The notes beneath the pieces are model-generated. The model had not been told where the DNA came from. It saw only the letters and a program-made list of their open reading frames with translations, and did not search any database. From contig OZ287701.1 of NCBI GenBank assembly GCA_965649825.1, positions 1,426,001 through 1,490,000 on the forward strand: DNA of 64,000 bases. Direction: 5' to 3'. Source of the stretch: Penicillus capitatus (Eukaryota > Chlorophyta). Each line of letters starts with the position of its first letter. Positions within the stretch are counted from its first letter, which is position 1. This document shows positions 1 to 11,768 of the stretch, piece by piece. The translations under genes and the position numbers were made by a program.

Positions 1-1086
1 CCATTTTGACACAGTTTTCATCTCCCTTGAAGTTCACGCAAACGACGAATTGTACTGCGCACCGTCACCGAATTACCTGACGCGAACATAGACTGAGCAT
101 CGACAAGCAGGGAGCAAGAGACAGGAGATGGACCTGTGTTCAAGGCACAGGCTCCACCCGCTTGGGTCTTGTCTCAGGGCCGGCACTTCCAGATACCCAC
201 TGCGACACGCTTGAGCCATATTGCTCCAGAAGTCACCACGGGATGAAGAGAATGCTGTGCCGACGAACTTTTCCGCAGAAGGAACAGAGGCACTCGGAGT
301 GCCGATTGATCTCGATCTTCTTGCAGATTTTTGCGCAGACTCGCTCCCTACCGTGTGCCGTACTTTCCAACGATGCCGACCTTCTTCGTGCGACGGGCCT
401 GGACCACAGACGCGCATCGACAGCGGCGATCGCAAGAGTGGTTTCGACCGACCGTCTCGAAGGACTACGACTTCAGGTGGCGGCGTATAATGAGAGGCAG
501 TTCATTGTTGCTTTGCCAGATGCGACGGATGAGAAAGCGACGATGGTGTCGACACCGGACGTCTTGGTCTCGTTCTCAACTCACTGCAAAGAACGCGTCA
601 GTCGAGAGATCTGAGACAGACAAGCGATAAAGCACTGGACAGCAGGATGGGCGCTTGGCCCGGCAAGGCGTCTTGAAATGTTAAACTGCCGCGACCGAGG
701 GCGTTGACGCAGACTTGCTGCGTTCGCGCGAGATTTCTTTCTCCGAACGGACTGGAACGAACAGACCTGGCTCACGATAGCGGACTGCGCAAGGCAGCCT
801 TGTCGATTGAACATCGGGAGTGTTTGTTTTAGAAATTCTGACATTGCAGTGAACGCAGCGACGCAGAATGCGATCTATTAGCGAGACGGGACATCTTTCG
901 AAGAAAGAGACCTTCGGGGAGCGATGTGGCGACTTCTACGAAGCTTTCTTAGTTTCCGAGATCGTCTTTTCGAAGGACGGATGTGACGCCGAAGATGGCG
1001 ACGATTGAATAGACGTCTTCCATCGTCGTCAGTCATCCGTCTCATTCCTCTCGACGCCGCCACTCCGTTCGGCCTGAATCGACACC
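1..1086. other. No recognisable gene
   Basis: Several short overlapping open frames exist on both strands here (for example plus 162-614 and minus 581-844) but none resembles a family I know and none joins convincingly by introns. The plus frame ending at 614 has somewhat protein-like composition and could be the 3' end of a gene beginning left of the window. I see no RNA gene or transposon. Confidence 0.4.
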
Positions 1087-1761
1087 ATGCCGAGGATCCG
1101 CTACCACCGTCGACGTAATCTGTTTAGGAATTCTGCGCGGTGTCCTCTGCTGAGCCGTCTTCTCTCAGGCACCAAAGTATCAAAGCATCCACGTCGTCCA
1201 TTTGAAAAGGAGAGGCTGGATGCCGAGCTGAAGTTGGTTGGCGAGCATGGATTGAAAAACAAGCGAGAGCTGTGGCGTGTCCAAGTGGCCTTGTCCAAGA
1301 TCTGCAATGCTGCTCGGACACTGCTCATGTTGGAGGAGAATGATCCGAAGCGCATCTTTGATCGATGGTCGGTCAGACATTGATGAGACGCATGTATCAA
1401 TCGCTATGGTCTTCTCCAAGAGGATCAGGTCAAACTCGATTACGTGCTGGAATTGACTCCGAAGAATTTCCCGGAGAGACGTCTGCAGACGTTGGTCTCC
1501 AAACAAGGACTGGTGAAATCCATCCATCATGCACGTGTGTTGATCTTTCAGCGCCACATCCGGTAGGAATCGCGGCATCGATGATTTCTGCCGATGACGA
1601 TCTGCGGTGTTGGGAAGCAGATTGTGAATAGACCATCCCTTGTTGTTCGCGTCGACAGCGAGAAGCACATCGATTTCTCCGTGACGAGTCCGTTTGATGG
1701 AAATCGCCCTGGCCGTGTGAAGAGGAGATCTGAAAAGTCTGTCTGTCCACAACTTCGATAA
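1087..1761 (+). pseudogene. RPS9: Ribosomal protein S9 (uS4) pseudogene
   Basis: The first part reads as cytosolic small-subunit protein uS4, which binds 18S rRNA early in 40S assembly. MPRIRYHRR is followed by a good intron (about 1117-1170) and then the family hallmark [20 protein letters not shown]. After KRIFD the reading is scrambled: two consecutive stop codons (TGA TGA) sit where ALLRRMYR should be, although fragments LMRRMYQ and YGLLQEDQ survive in shifted frames. The frame then continues as [14 protein letters not shown] to QRHIR. A second intron begins GTAGGA, but its expected acceptor reads CTGCGG rather than CTGCAG before VGKQIVN, and the last exon runs to a TAA at 1759. Retained introns imply a DNA-level copy, not a retrocopy. 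A functional copy must lie elsewhere. An alternative 51-nt in-frame intron would remove the damage but would also delete conserved core residues, so I prefer a pseudogene. Confidence 0.8.
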
Positions 1762-1945
1762 AGATGCATTCCATGTTGTTCAGATCGAAACAAGGAGGCG
1801 GCGATGGTGACGACTACGGCGATGATTAGAAGAAAGATGCGCACGCGGTGTCGGGGTCCTGTCTGTGGTTATCCCACAAGAGAACAATCGTTTTAAAGCA
1901 TCGATACTGCAGACACAGAATCTCTCCGTCAAAAGTGATCTGGTT

Positions 1946-3069
1946 CTACGCAAAACGCTGGATGTCAAGAGCGACATCCCTGAGCGATGGCATCTCGTCC
2001 ATTGTCTTCACAACTTCCAACTGATCGAACTGTTGTCTGTCTCTCTTCAGCACCTGCCAGGGTTCAGGATAGCATCGAAACAATGCCCCTGATCAGCAAC
2101 ACAAGTTTCAGGTGATACCCTTTCTTCGGAAAGGAATGGACCTGGATACGACCCCTTGAAGTTGTGAATGTAGTAAACCTGGGTGAAGTTTGGAATGAAG
2201 CTCTTCGAAATGCGACCGATCTTTGGATAGAGCAAAGAAGGATAGTATCCAGTCCGAATGCGATCCAGTTCGCCGTTGAACACGATGATCGGGCGTCTGT
2301 TCTCCGACATGGATGTCCACAGCTCTTCGACGTAGAGAATCTCTGTGCAATCCGCTGTTATCGGCGCGAAGTATCTGGGAAGGCAATGTGCCTACCGTCC
2401 ACGTTGAAGTGTGGGTAGGCTATCACAAATATCTCATCGGTCTCTTTGATTTTCTCGCTTATCGGTTTCTTGTTTATGTCGATTCCGATGTCCATCAAAA
2501 TCGTCGGCTTCATCAAGAAATCCAGCTGAAATCGCGAAGTCTCAAAGACGGGTGTGAGCTGTGCACTGCCCGCAGCAGGATCCATGGCTCTCCCTTGGAT
2601 TGCCGTTCTGAGCTCCTACATGTCACTGCTATGACACTGTTTTATAGTCTGCAGCTGTTTCACAGATTCCTCTGGAAAGAAAATCCTTGTGGCTTCTGCC
2701 TTTCCCAAAATTTCGAAGATTCTGCTGTAGCGACGCAGATAGTTCATACTGAAGTTCATTTCGTTTGCCCCGTCTGCATCTCCGGAAACGCTGGCAAGGC
2801 TGGCAGTCGGAAACTCGACCTCCATCAGTGTACACTCATCGTCCATGGCCCGTTGTGTTGCCTCCTGTGCCTGTTGGATGGCCTCTTCGTATGTCCTCGG
2901 GAAAAGCTGAAGACGAAAGGCGTGCACAAGATCAACCACTCATGCTGGTTACCGATAGAGGCTGTTTGGTAGATGCTGCACACTTCGCATGACATCCTTT
3001 TCGGACTGTTCTAGAACTCAGATCTGTCTGTCGCGAACAAACGAGCGAAGGCCGCTCTATTACGAGCAT
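1946..3069 (-). CDS. DUF1995 domain protein, probably plastid-associated
   Basis: Five exons joined by introns at 2907-2952, 2616-2663, 2343-2395 and 2089-2152 (46, 48, 53 and 64 nt) give one uninterrupted protein of about 300 residues ending in TAG at 1946. The DUF1995 hallmarks occur in order: YEEAIQQAQEATQRAMDD, SGDADGANEMNFSM, ATRIFFPEES, FQLDFLMKPT, ETDEIFVIAYPHFNVD, PIIVFNGELDRIRTGYYP and CYPEPWQVLKRD. DUF1995 proteins are found mainly in plants, algae and cyanobacteria and act around the photosynthetic apparatus; their chemistry is not defined. The start at 3069 is the first ATG after an in-frame TAA. The roughly 40 residues before the domain are Ser/Arg/Cys-rich and could be part of a transit peptide, but I see no clear signal peptide, so an upstream exon may be missing. 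It lies tail-to-tail with the S9 pseudogene and head-to-head with DRC9. Confidence 0.85.
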
Positions 3070-3425
3070 TGATGCCGCAGCAACCGCTCGTTAGAGAGTC
3101 TCGTCGCGCCGTTTGGCGAATAGAATGCGTCGAACAAACCAACCCTCGGGAATGAGTCGCCGCTCGCTTCGGGAGTATGCCCCGAACCTTTTGCAACGTT
3201 CTGGCTAGAAGACGCCTTCGTCGCATGGAGTGAAACGCTGAAGAGTACTCACGTGTGGCTCTTCGTCTGCGAAATGTCTAAGCACACAAGTGACAAGACG
3301 GAAGAGACGTATCCATTCCCCTAGAGCGGAAAGGCAGAAGCGGCTGTAGACGGACGGATCCATACTTGGCATTGGGCATCTGGAACGCTCAAAATTGAAT
3401 ATGATCATGGTTTCGCGCAATCGGT

Positions 3426-4925
3426 ATGAGACCACGAAATGCAGACGTTCATGCAGAGGGACCGGAACACGCGGAACCGATAGCGGCTATTCATGTACGC
3501 TGCCACTGGACATGAAACACTTCGTCACAAGGTCTACATCTAGACGCAAAGCGTGCTGAAATCGACCATTGAGAAGCTGGCGCTCGTCGGCGCTGTAAAA
3601 TCCGACGCGCAAGTGAAAAAAGAATGCGAAGATCGAACGTCGTCGATCACGCCGATGCTTGTTCTCAGGCGGAGGCTGACGAGCTTGTGACGACAGTGGG
3701 CGACGGCATTCTCGAGAAGATCCAGAGACAGAAAACGTTGGAGCGACAATTCCAACAGGAACGGAGTGGTCAGGAAAGCAAAGTTCGCTCTGTTCGCGAC
3801 GTGAAGAAGAATGCGGTGTTGTCTCCCTTAGGCGCAACTCGACAAAACTTCTGATGCCCTGAAACAGAGCACTCGACAGCTGTGCCAGAATCTGCGAGAC
3901 AATCCGAATATCGCCGACAATCTGGCTAAAGCCGGCCACGTTCGACAGGCGCTGCTCAATCTACTCACGAAAGCATTGCACGAAATGCAAGAGACTCGGC
4001 AAATGACTTCGATCGAAGACGCTGTCGAGGCTCACCAGAAAGCTAAGGTACACCGCAGCACTCCTGCAGATCAGCGAGACAGATTCGAGTCGCAGATTCA
4101 AGTAAAAGAGACCGTTGCGCGCGAGAAGCTCGTCTCCGAGGCCGTAAAGGATCTCAAATGCGACACGAACACCGAAAAGTGGCGCCACGCGGCGGAAGTG
4201 CGCATCTGCGAGATGGCCAATGTCTACGCCTTTTGTTCTCCCGCAGATGAGGAAAAAGAAACGAACGGTCAGAGAACTGAAGGAGACGCTGCGAACAACG
4301 AAAATCGAAACGGCGCAGAGGACACGCCTTCATGAAAAGCAATGCGATGCCGCGAATGAAAACAAGAAGCTTGAAGAGCAGAGGGACCTGGAACGGCTGG
4401 AGCGCGAAATCCAATCCAAGATCTTCGAAACCGATTCGGCCAAAAGAACGCACCAGATTCTCGTCGTCCATCTGCGGCAAGCAGTGGAGAAGCGCATGGG
4501 CGATCTGGAGTATTGGAAGAACTACACAGTGGAAAGTCGAAAGGCAAAAGAGGAGTATCTGAGAGTACTCTCTCCGTTCTCTGTCTTCCTTTTTCTGATC
4601 GCGTGCCGTTGCTTCGTAGAACCTGGAAGCCGATCGCGAACACAGCTTTCAACGGTTGCACGAGATTGAAGGCGCAATCAAGGAGGAGCTGTCCTTGAAA
4701 CACAACAGAGAATCCCAAGAGAACATAGAGAGAGAAAGAGAGAACCGCCTTGCATCTACGGCCGAGGCTGCGCGACGTGCTGCGATTCGTATCCAGGCAC
4801 TGTGGAGAGGATGGAAAGTGAGGTCCATCTTCTTTGAGTGTCTCTTGGAAATCTGTCTCCGTCAGGCTCGAAAACTTACGAGACCAGCAAAATCGTCAGC
4901 CAGGCAGAAGCCAAAGAAGAAGTAG
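3426..4925 (+). CDS. DRC9: Dynein regulatory complex subunit 9 (IQ-motif coiled coil)
   Basis: Introns at 3495-3543, 3613-3668, 3783-3831, 4198-4246, 4565-4619 and 4818-4865 (48-56 nt) join seven exons in frame from ATG 3426 to TAG 4925. The protein is almost entirely coiled coil. Conserved DRC9/IQCG landmarks are QLCQNLRDNPNIADNL in the first half, VVHLRQAVEKRMGDLEYW in the centre, EADREHSFQRLHEIEGAIK, and a single IQ calmodulin-binding motif AAIRIQALWRGW close to a basic C-terminus. DRC9 belongs to the nexin-dynein regulatory complex that links axonemal doublets and tunes dynein, so the organism builds motile flagella. Every exon junction preserves the frame with no stops, so I regard the gene as functional. 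The start was chosen because it is the only ATG that splices in frame into the second exon through a typical-length intron. Confidence 0.8.
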
Positions 4926-6868
4926 AGTAGACCCGCGCTTCGTAAGCGGAATCGGACAAACTGCACGGCGACGCATTCGTTCAAGAAACCAGCGTGTCGC
5001 GTGGAGAAGAAGAACGTCGCTATTCCTGCGGATCGCTAAAACTGCACGAACAGGTGGTGGAGTGCACGAACAGTTTGTAGACTTCCCGTTGCCTCTCCAT
5101 TAAGGAGTTCGACGCGGATCTTGGCGTCGACGGAACAGGCGACGCGGAAAACCTGTCACTGAACGACGTACCTCAGAGAGAACATCTCACCACCTTCCCA
5201 AGCCAGATGTTCGCATCTCCGCGAGGCAGGCAGAAGAACTGTTTCCTGCGGAAGACACTTAGGAGGTCGGAAGAATGCTAGTGCAGGCGTCTCCCCTTAC
5301 AAGCGTAACGAGCAGTCATGCTCATCGTGTCCAGTGTCGAATAGCGCTCGTTCTTTCCATCGACAACGACGTTCTTTTCGTCAACGCGCTCGGCAGGACA
5401 CCAAACTGCCTTACAAACAGATCTAACGATGAACATCTCATAGACAAGTCGAAACAGACTTCATAGGACATGCCCGCACTGCATCGAAATCAAGAGGCGT
5501 CCGAGTTCCCACACCAAGCAAACAACCACCAACCTGCCTCTTGCAAGATTGCATAATCAAAAATGCCAGCCGAATGACAGGCTCAAGGTAGGACTGAAAC
5601 AGTGATGTCTAGTCCAAGGAGAAAAAGACAGATCTGGCATGCCACAATTCCGGCGATCGTGTCGTGATAAGGTCTTCCAGATGTCAAAACTGGTTTAGAA
5701 AAAGCAACAGCCTTCACCGAACTCGCACCAAATGACAGTCGTCGAGAAAGATACAGACTCCCTAGAAACTCCCATATCGAATTCGTCGCAAGACAGCTGA
5801 CGAATACTCGACGAAGTTCACTCGCGAAGGTCGTCGGCCAGCGAGACATCACTTGTTGTCATCTGCTTTCTTCTGATCGCAGGAACCGATGAGCGTTTGA
5901 TTCTGTCCAAAGGATGATAGTCATCGAAACAATCTTGTTGAGTCGAAAATTGACAAGATATGCAAACACTCGATTCTCTTGCCGGACCACATCCTGTAGC
6001 TTCGTAAAGACTCAAGAGGCTAGAGAGCCAACCACGGTTGTACGAGGTGGCGGTGACGCAATCGCCGACATCAAGCATTTCCCGCATAACGAGTCCTCCT
6101 TGCTGAAGTCGACGTTGCGAACAGTTTATGAGCGGCGAAAGCTTCGATCGCAATGGCTGGCAGAGACAGCCGCAGGAAAGGAGTGGGTGCGACGGAGATG
6201 ATGGAACTGTCAAATGGTTCAGATAGTGCACATCATCATCGAAATTGTTATCCCTGGGATTGTTTGTTTGGATGATGACGCAGTGAAAGACGCTCTGTTC
6301 CTCCATCCTTTTCTCACACTTTTCTGACACCGACTGCGATTAAGTCGCCGCTCAGTGCGTCACGTAACTGTGACGTAATCCATCGACGAAAGACAGTCAA
6401 CGGCCAGTCCGCTTTTCACGCTTTTCAATTCGACGTTTGTCACCGTCACTGATTTCTTTCGACCTGCCGCCGTATGAAAGAAATCAGTTCTCCGTTCTTC
6501 TGCCTCACAAGACGTACGAGTTAAAGGACATTGACAGGAGACTCGTTAGGCAAGGTACCACCGAGGTTGAGTTGTAATCGAATTCACTTCTGTGAAGAAG
6601 AGGCGATTCGTTTGTAGAAAGAGGTTCGTTATATCGATTCTTCTCATTGGCCGCCCTCGCCATCGGCTGCAGCAGCAGCAGGTGCTTTTCGGTTTTAAGG
6701 AAAACTCAATCAATAAGAGGCAAGGAGGATAAGAGGTGAAATTCAACAGTCGCCATCGCCCTCTCTTTCGAGTACTGCCCTGCAGACTCGGTGTCAAAAC
6801 TTTTTCAGGATGAAGTCGATGTTGTCAAGTCCTTATGAACAACGACCTCCAAAACCCGTTTTCAAGAA
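4926..6868. other. Intergenic, one unassigned 170-codon ORF
   Basis: No gene could be identified. The longest open frame is minus 5818-6330 (170 codons), whose C-terminal half (around MREMLDVGDCVTATSYNRG) looks moderately protein-like. A further minus frame at 5583-5852 could be a downstream exon, but I found no convincing splice join or family match. Plus-strand frames just after DRC9 are interrupted. Confidence 0.35.
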
Positions 6869-9618
6869 ATGGAAAACGAGAAGAAAGGAAAGAGACAGAG
6901 AGAGGCCTTCAGTGTCATTGACGCGGGTACAACAACACCATCAATTGATTGTCATGCTAAAATGAAAGCTACACAGGCAAAGTCAGTTTCTGAGTTTTCG
7001 TTACATGTCAGAGAAGCGAAGAATCAGGTGAATCCATTGAGTGTGACTCTGGACGTCCGGCAGGTGAGCTACCACGATTACGCCCTTTTCTCTGCAAAAC
7101 TTAGTTGAACATGTGCCAATAGCTAAGAAGAAGCACGGTTAAAGGTCTGAATGTCGACATGTCTCGACGAAAACAAACCAAGCATCCAAATCGAATATTC
7201 GAAGAGGTTGAAGCCTCGACGTGTCGGAGAAGTCGACTGAAACACAAAACAGAATACGGTTCGCCGAATGAAACGCGAAGGGCCCGTAGAGCCAATCATG
7301 AAAGCAACACGAATGGGCATGGCAGTGATGCAAGTGTTCGGAAACGATCAAATCTGTCTGGAAGACTTACTTATAGATCAGGCGCATTTGAGAAGCAAGT
7401 GAGACAGATCGAAGCACGTTTCAAAGGGGAACGTCTGCAGAACGATACTGCAAGAACGACTACCGAGCATACAACGACCCCAAACGGGCCCAAATCTTCA
7501 CGGCGGTCAATTGTAGGGAATGACAATTCTCATGAAAGACCCAAATCTTCTCAGAAAGTGGATAACAGGAATGAAACCTATCCAAACGACAGTCACGAAG
7601 TCTTGGTGTTGATTCCGTCTAGAATGCATGAATCAATAAGCGGAGTCAGCGATTCTGGACCTGACCTGATGGGGAATGAAGTCAGCGATTCTGCATCCGA
7701 TAACCCGACAGACAGCGGAGTCAACGACTCTGGCCCTGACGTGATGGGGAATGGAGTCAGCGATTCTGCATCCGATAACCCGACAGACGGCGGAGTCAAC
7801 GAGTCTGCATCCGATAACCCGACAGACGGCGGAGTCAGCGACTCTGCATCCGATAACCTGGCAGACAGCGGAGTCAGCGACTCTGGCCCTGACCTGATGG
7901 GGAATGAAGTCAGCGATTCTGCATCCGATAACCCGACAGACGGCGGAGTCAACGACTCTGGCCCTGACGTGATGGGGAATGGAGTCAGCGATTCTGCATC
8001 CGATAACCCGACAGACGGCGGAGTCAGCGATTCTGCATCCGATAACCCGACAGACGGCGGAGTCAACGATTCTGCATCCGATAACCCGACAGACGGCGGA
8101 GTCAACGATTCTGCATCCGATAACCCGACAGACGGCGGAGTCAACGAGTCTGCATCCGATAACCCGACAGACGGCGGAGTCAACGATTCTGCATCCGATA
8201 ACCCGACAGACGGCGGAGTCAACGAGTCTGCATCCGATAACCCGACAGACGGCGGAGTCAGCGATTCTGCATCCGATAACTCTTTTGTTAGTATTACAGA
8301 TCTCGTATCGGCAATGAACGAGTGTAGAAGCCCAGAGAAATTGGAGTTGTTGATAAAATGGGCATATAATTGGATGGAATATTTCTCTGCAGATAAACTT
8401 AATTCCTCCACGAAAAAAGAGCTCGGCGACTATTTTGCATTTGCTGGCGTCAAGGCAGATGTTGATCATCCCTCGAAAGATGAATTTTCACTTACGTGGT
8501 TCAAAAAGATTGCCAAATATGTGACCACAGGCCAAATCAAGCAGGAGCCTATGCTCGAAGTTTTTGAACGTGCATTGTACCGAATCGATCATCGAGTGTT
8601 CGGTGGCAATCCAGCTTCCCTCATCCCTCTCATTCATTATTGGATCCACAAAAAATTGTACGAGGAGAGCACTTGCTGGACAGAGGGAACGCATGCGACA
8701 CATAGAATTATTCTGCGTTGTGCTCGTTCTGCGATGATCGTTGCTGGCAAAGTTGAGCCCAAGTCGTGGGACCCAGTCGACGACAATAGTCCTTATCGGA
8801 TGCTGCAAAAAGATCTTGAAAAATTAAAGCAGAGAGTGATTTTCTACCCGACAGTCTTTGAGATTCAGCTGGTGGCAGAGACTATGAAGCAGCTGGTGAT
8901 ATCAGGATTCCAAACAGATTGGAAATTGTTTCTGCGCAAAACCCAAGCAGGAACGGCGGCATTGTTATGTGCAGTCAGCGTCGTCAAGAATGCCATCACT
9001 CTGAGCATTGATCCCGTCAATCTGAGGACTTGTGCGGATTATCTCTCCGAAGCTGTCAGGCCAGTTTCCCAAAAGCCCGAAGACTGGTTCATCAGATATC
9101 AATCATTAAACGAAGCATACGTTCAGGTGCTCGAAGACCCATCAAACTATGCAGTGTTCTTGGAGGAAATCAAGACAAGCACACAGAAAGAACGGAGATG
9201 GTACGGAATTTTCGGAAGTCGGTCTAGAGGCGAAAAGGCATTGGCGTGTGGGATCGTGGATTTGTTAAGTCAGTTGGCTGTCTACTCTGTTGACGATCAG
9301 GTCAGGGATAGCAGTGTAGCCGAACTGCGTCGTATGCAAGAAGATTGGCTTAAAGATAAAGACATTCTCCACCAAATGAGGCGAAGCTTTCGAGTCATTG
9401 CAGAGCAAGTGCGAAACGAGAGCTCCAAAAAAGCGCTTCCCTGGCCCAAGCAATGCCATCGTTTACATGCGTCGATCGATCCCCCTGACGTGGTCGGATC
9501 ACAGGGCGTTGACAAAACTGTGGAACGTTGGCGTGATCGTTTTGCGAAGAACAGCTTCGTTAAGTGGATGGATACGTCCAATTCGCAAAGAACTCGGAAT
9601 CGTTCACTAAGACAATGA
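6869..9618 (+). CDS. Ser/Asp-repeat protein with the N-terminal module of the NACHT-HEAT family
   Basis: Exon 1 (6869-7063) joins through a 59-nt intron (7064-7122, GTGAGC...AATAG) in frame to a long exon, giving about 895 residues ending in TGA at 9618. The first 260 residues are basic and low complexity. Next comes a tandem array (7642-8280) of 12-13-residue units such as GVSDSASDNPTDG and GVNDSGPDVMGN, very acidic and probably disordered. The remaining ~445 residues are a folded, helix-rich region. Its end (KALACGIVDLLSQLA, VRDSSVAELRRM, DWLKDKDIL) aligns with the start of the NACHT-HEAT protein at 58-64 kb (KALRYGIIQEMRLLA, VRKEAIKYLRDL, WLSDRDLL); upstream YPTVFEIQL/EDWFIRYQSL parallels YPVRLHFTTL/REWYDSLRDL. 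I see no P-loop. It therefore looks like a NACHT-less relative or stand-alone adaptor/effector of that family. Function is inferred only from this similarity. Confidence 0.7.
7642..8280 (+). repeat. 39-bp in-frame coding minisatellite (13-residue repeat)
   Basis: About 16 tandem units of 36-39 bp inside the preceding gene. The unit core is GATTCTGCATCCGATAACCC, with only a few variable positions (S/N and D/E in the GVSDS/GVNDS/GVNES block) and a second unit type GPDVMGN/GPDLMGN. All units keep the reading frame. The very high identity implies recent slippage or unequal exchange. The array also lacks stop codons in at least two minus-strand frames and one other plus frame. Confidence 0.9.
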
Positions 9619-11768
9619 ACACCGTGGTCAAGAGCACGAAATGCTTCAAGAAGGTTAAAAAACCTTCCCGGTCGAGATAGGAGAATTTGGCTCTGTCAGT
9701 CTGAAGGTCTTCGCATCAAGTCTTGTCACACAAAATCTGCTTTATCAAATCCACCTAGCATCATGACACTATCTGCATCCATTCGTGAGGATAGCAAGTA
9801 TGAGCACAGCCAAATTTCCTGCGTGATAGAGCTACTTTACAATTCAAACATCTATTATCTGTTGTGGCCTATGTGTGATATTTCGTACCGTTGACACAGG
9901 GTCTTGATAAGGACCGACGATGTTTCTCGCTCCATTTCTTATCCTAGAACTGCGTCATTTGTTAGTTTTCTTTTTTCTTTCTTGGACTACGTTGCTTTCA
10001 TTGAAACGCATATTTATATCTAATTTAGTTGGATACGTATACTGCTTAAGTTGAATGAACGTTGTACACATTATAAGATTACCATCAACGCTCCAATGCG
10101 GAACGTCGTCGTCCCCATGTGCACCGATTCGTCATCATTCTAATCTTGTTTGACACAACAAGCATTTTTATGCCTATAAGATCTTTTTGTATAGATTTAT
10201 TTAAGACGTTGCCCTTACAGCTGATATACACCGAATGTGTGTCTCTTGCGACATTCTTCCATTGCCTCGGGGGCAAAATCTTATGTTCAACCTGGACTGC
10301 ACAATACTGTAACGTTTGACCGCTGCGTATGCACGGATTAGACGCTGTCCGGAGGAAGGAATTCTCGAACGGTTGAACTCCAGGCTTTTACGGGACACTG
10401 GTTTCCAAACCTGCTCATTGGCGTGTTGAAGAACACCACAGAAAATGGATCTAGGTTTTCCAATGTAATTTCGAAACGGCATTCGCCAATTGTACTGACT
10501 TTTAACCCTGATACCGCAATGTAAGGGATCCCCATTTGTCCATCACACAGTGCAGCACCCTACCTTCTTTCGCCTATGTTCTCCTGCGAACTGATTTGTC
10601 AATGGCATTCGCCATGCTTAATGCCTTGCAGAGCGTCTCCTTTGTGAGCAGGAAATCTGTGCAGAAGCTTGATGCGAAATGTCAACAATCGATTCCAAAA
10701 GAGTGAGTCCTGCTCTTTGAGAAAGCAGTAAGTAGGCTGATTGCCGCGTCATACTTTGGCAGACTGACATTCTTGCTGCCTTTCATGCCGTCATGACACC
10801 TCTACTCAATCTTCCAACGTCTCGGGAGGTAGCCTTCCAATAGAATGCTTCGTCGCGGCGCAATGTCCGACAACGTCTAATCCGAAGCTCTTCGTTTCGA
10901 TTCTTTTTTAATCTCTCTTGCTGAAACTAAGGCTGTGAAAGGAAGAGTAGTTGCCAGAGAGTTGCCGTCTATACAACGCAATCGATTGTGCCGGACACCG
11001 GCAGGATGGATGGCAGAAAGTCCATGCAGAGCAGTAGACATGTCATGTCTCGCCGTGGCTGCGAAGATGGTAGATGAAAGAAGTGGGCAGTAGTCATGCT
11101 GTACAGAGAGATGAGATACGCCAACTGTGTACTGCTGGAGTTGGGATCGACGATCGCCCAATCGACACGACATCACACTGTCGGCAGCTCCAATTGAGTT
11201 GATTAGACCTGGAGATCGGCTCTTTGCACTGCACAACGCAGAACCGAGAGGAGAAAGACTGTGTAAGTACATACATCCTCATGCCTACCTCCTCAGAGCA
11301 GACAGCATTAGGTTGATAGTGATCCATCTCATTTCTCTGCATGCTCATCATGCATTCCTCGCAGATGAGATCAGGAAGAAGGACACCGACGAAACGGCGA
11401 CTTCCAAGGAAAGTATCCTTTAAAAGATGATGGACGGAACTTGAAGTGTCTCGACTTCAACCGCCGCACAGTGGCTTGGAATGTCATGTCCAACGTCGGT
11501 AAGTCTGGGGAGAGATGTCGAGAGGACGATGGTCTGTGAATTAAGGTCGCCTGTATTCCGACAGAGTCGAAGGCATTCTCACACTTTCAATTGCCTCCCA
11601 AGTACATTGCGCCGACAAATATTCAACACTTCATTTAGAAGCCGGTCTGTTTGATTTTACTTTCTTGTGCTCGTACACATATGTATCGATCCAACGAAAG
11701 AGATTGCTTGTTTTCTATGGGCCGTCGTTTGTGACTATTTTGCTGGAATGACCATCGATTCCCACAAG
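9619..11768. other. Intergenic, no gene recognised
   Basis: This is an AT-richer stretch after the Ser/Asp-repeat gene, with only short scattered open frames (longest minus 10877-11272) that match nothing I know. I see no tRNA, transposon ends or tandem repeat. Confidence 0.4.

Noticed and set aside
1087-1761. Functional S9 gene using an extra 51-nt intron
   Set aside because: The candidate intron would contain recognisable conserved S9 residues (LMRRMYQ, YGLLQE), and the next intron still lacks an AG acceptor in the needed place.
7593-8469. Long minus-strand open frames of about 270 codons opposite the Ser/Asp repeat
   Set aside because: They are by-products of a 39-bp unit without stops in several frames; outside the repeat they end at once.
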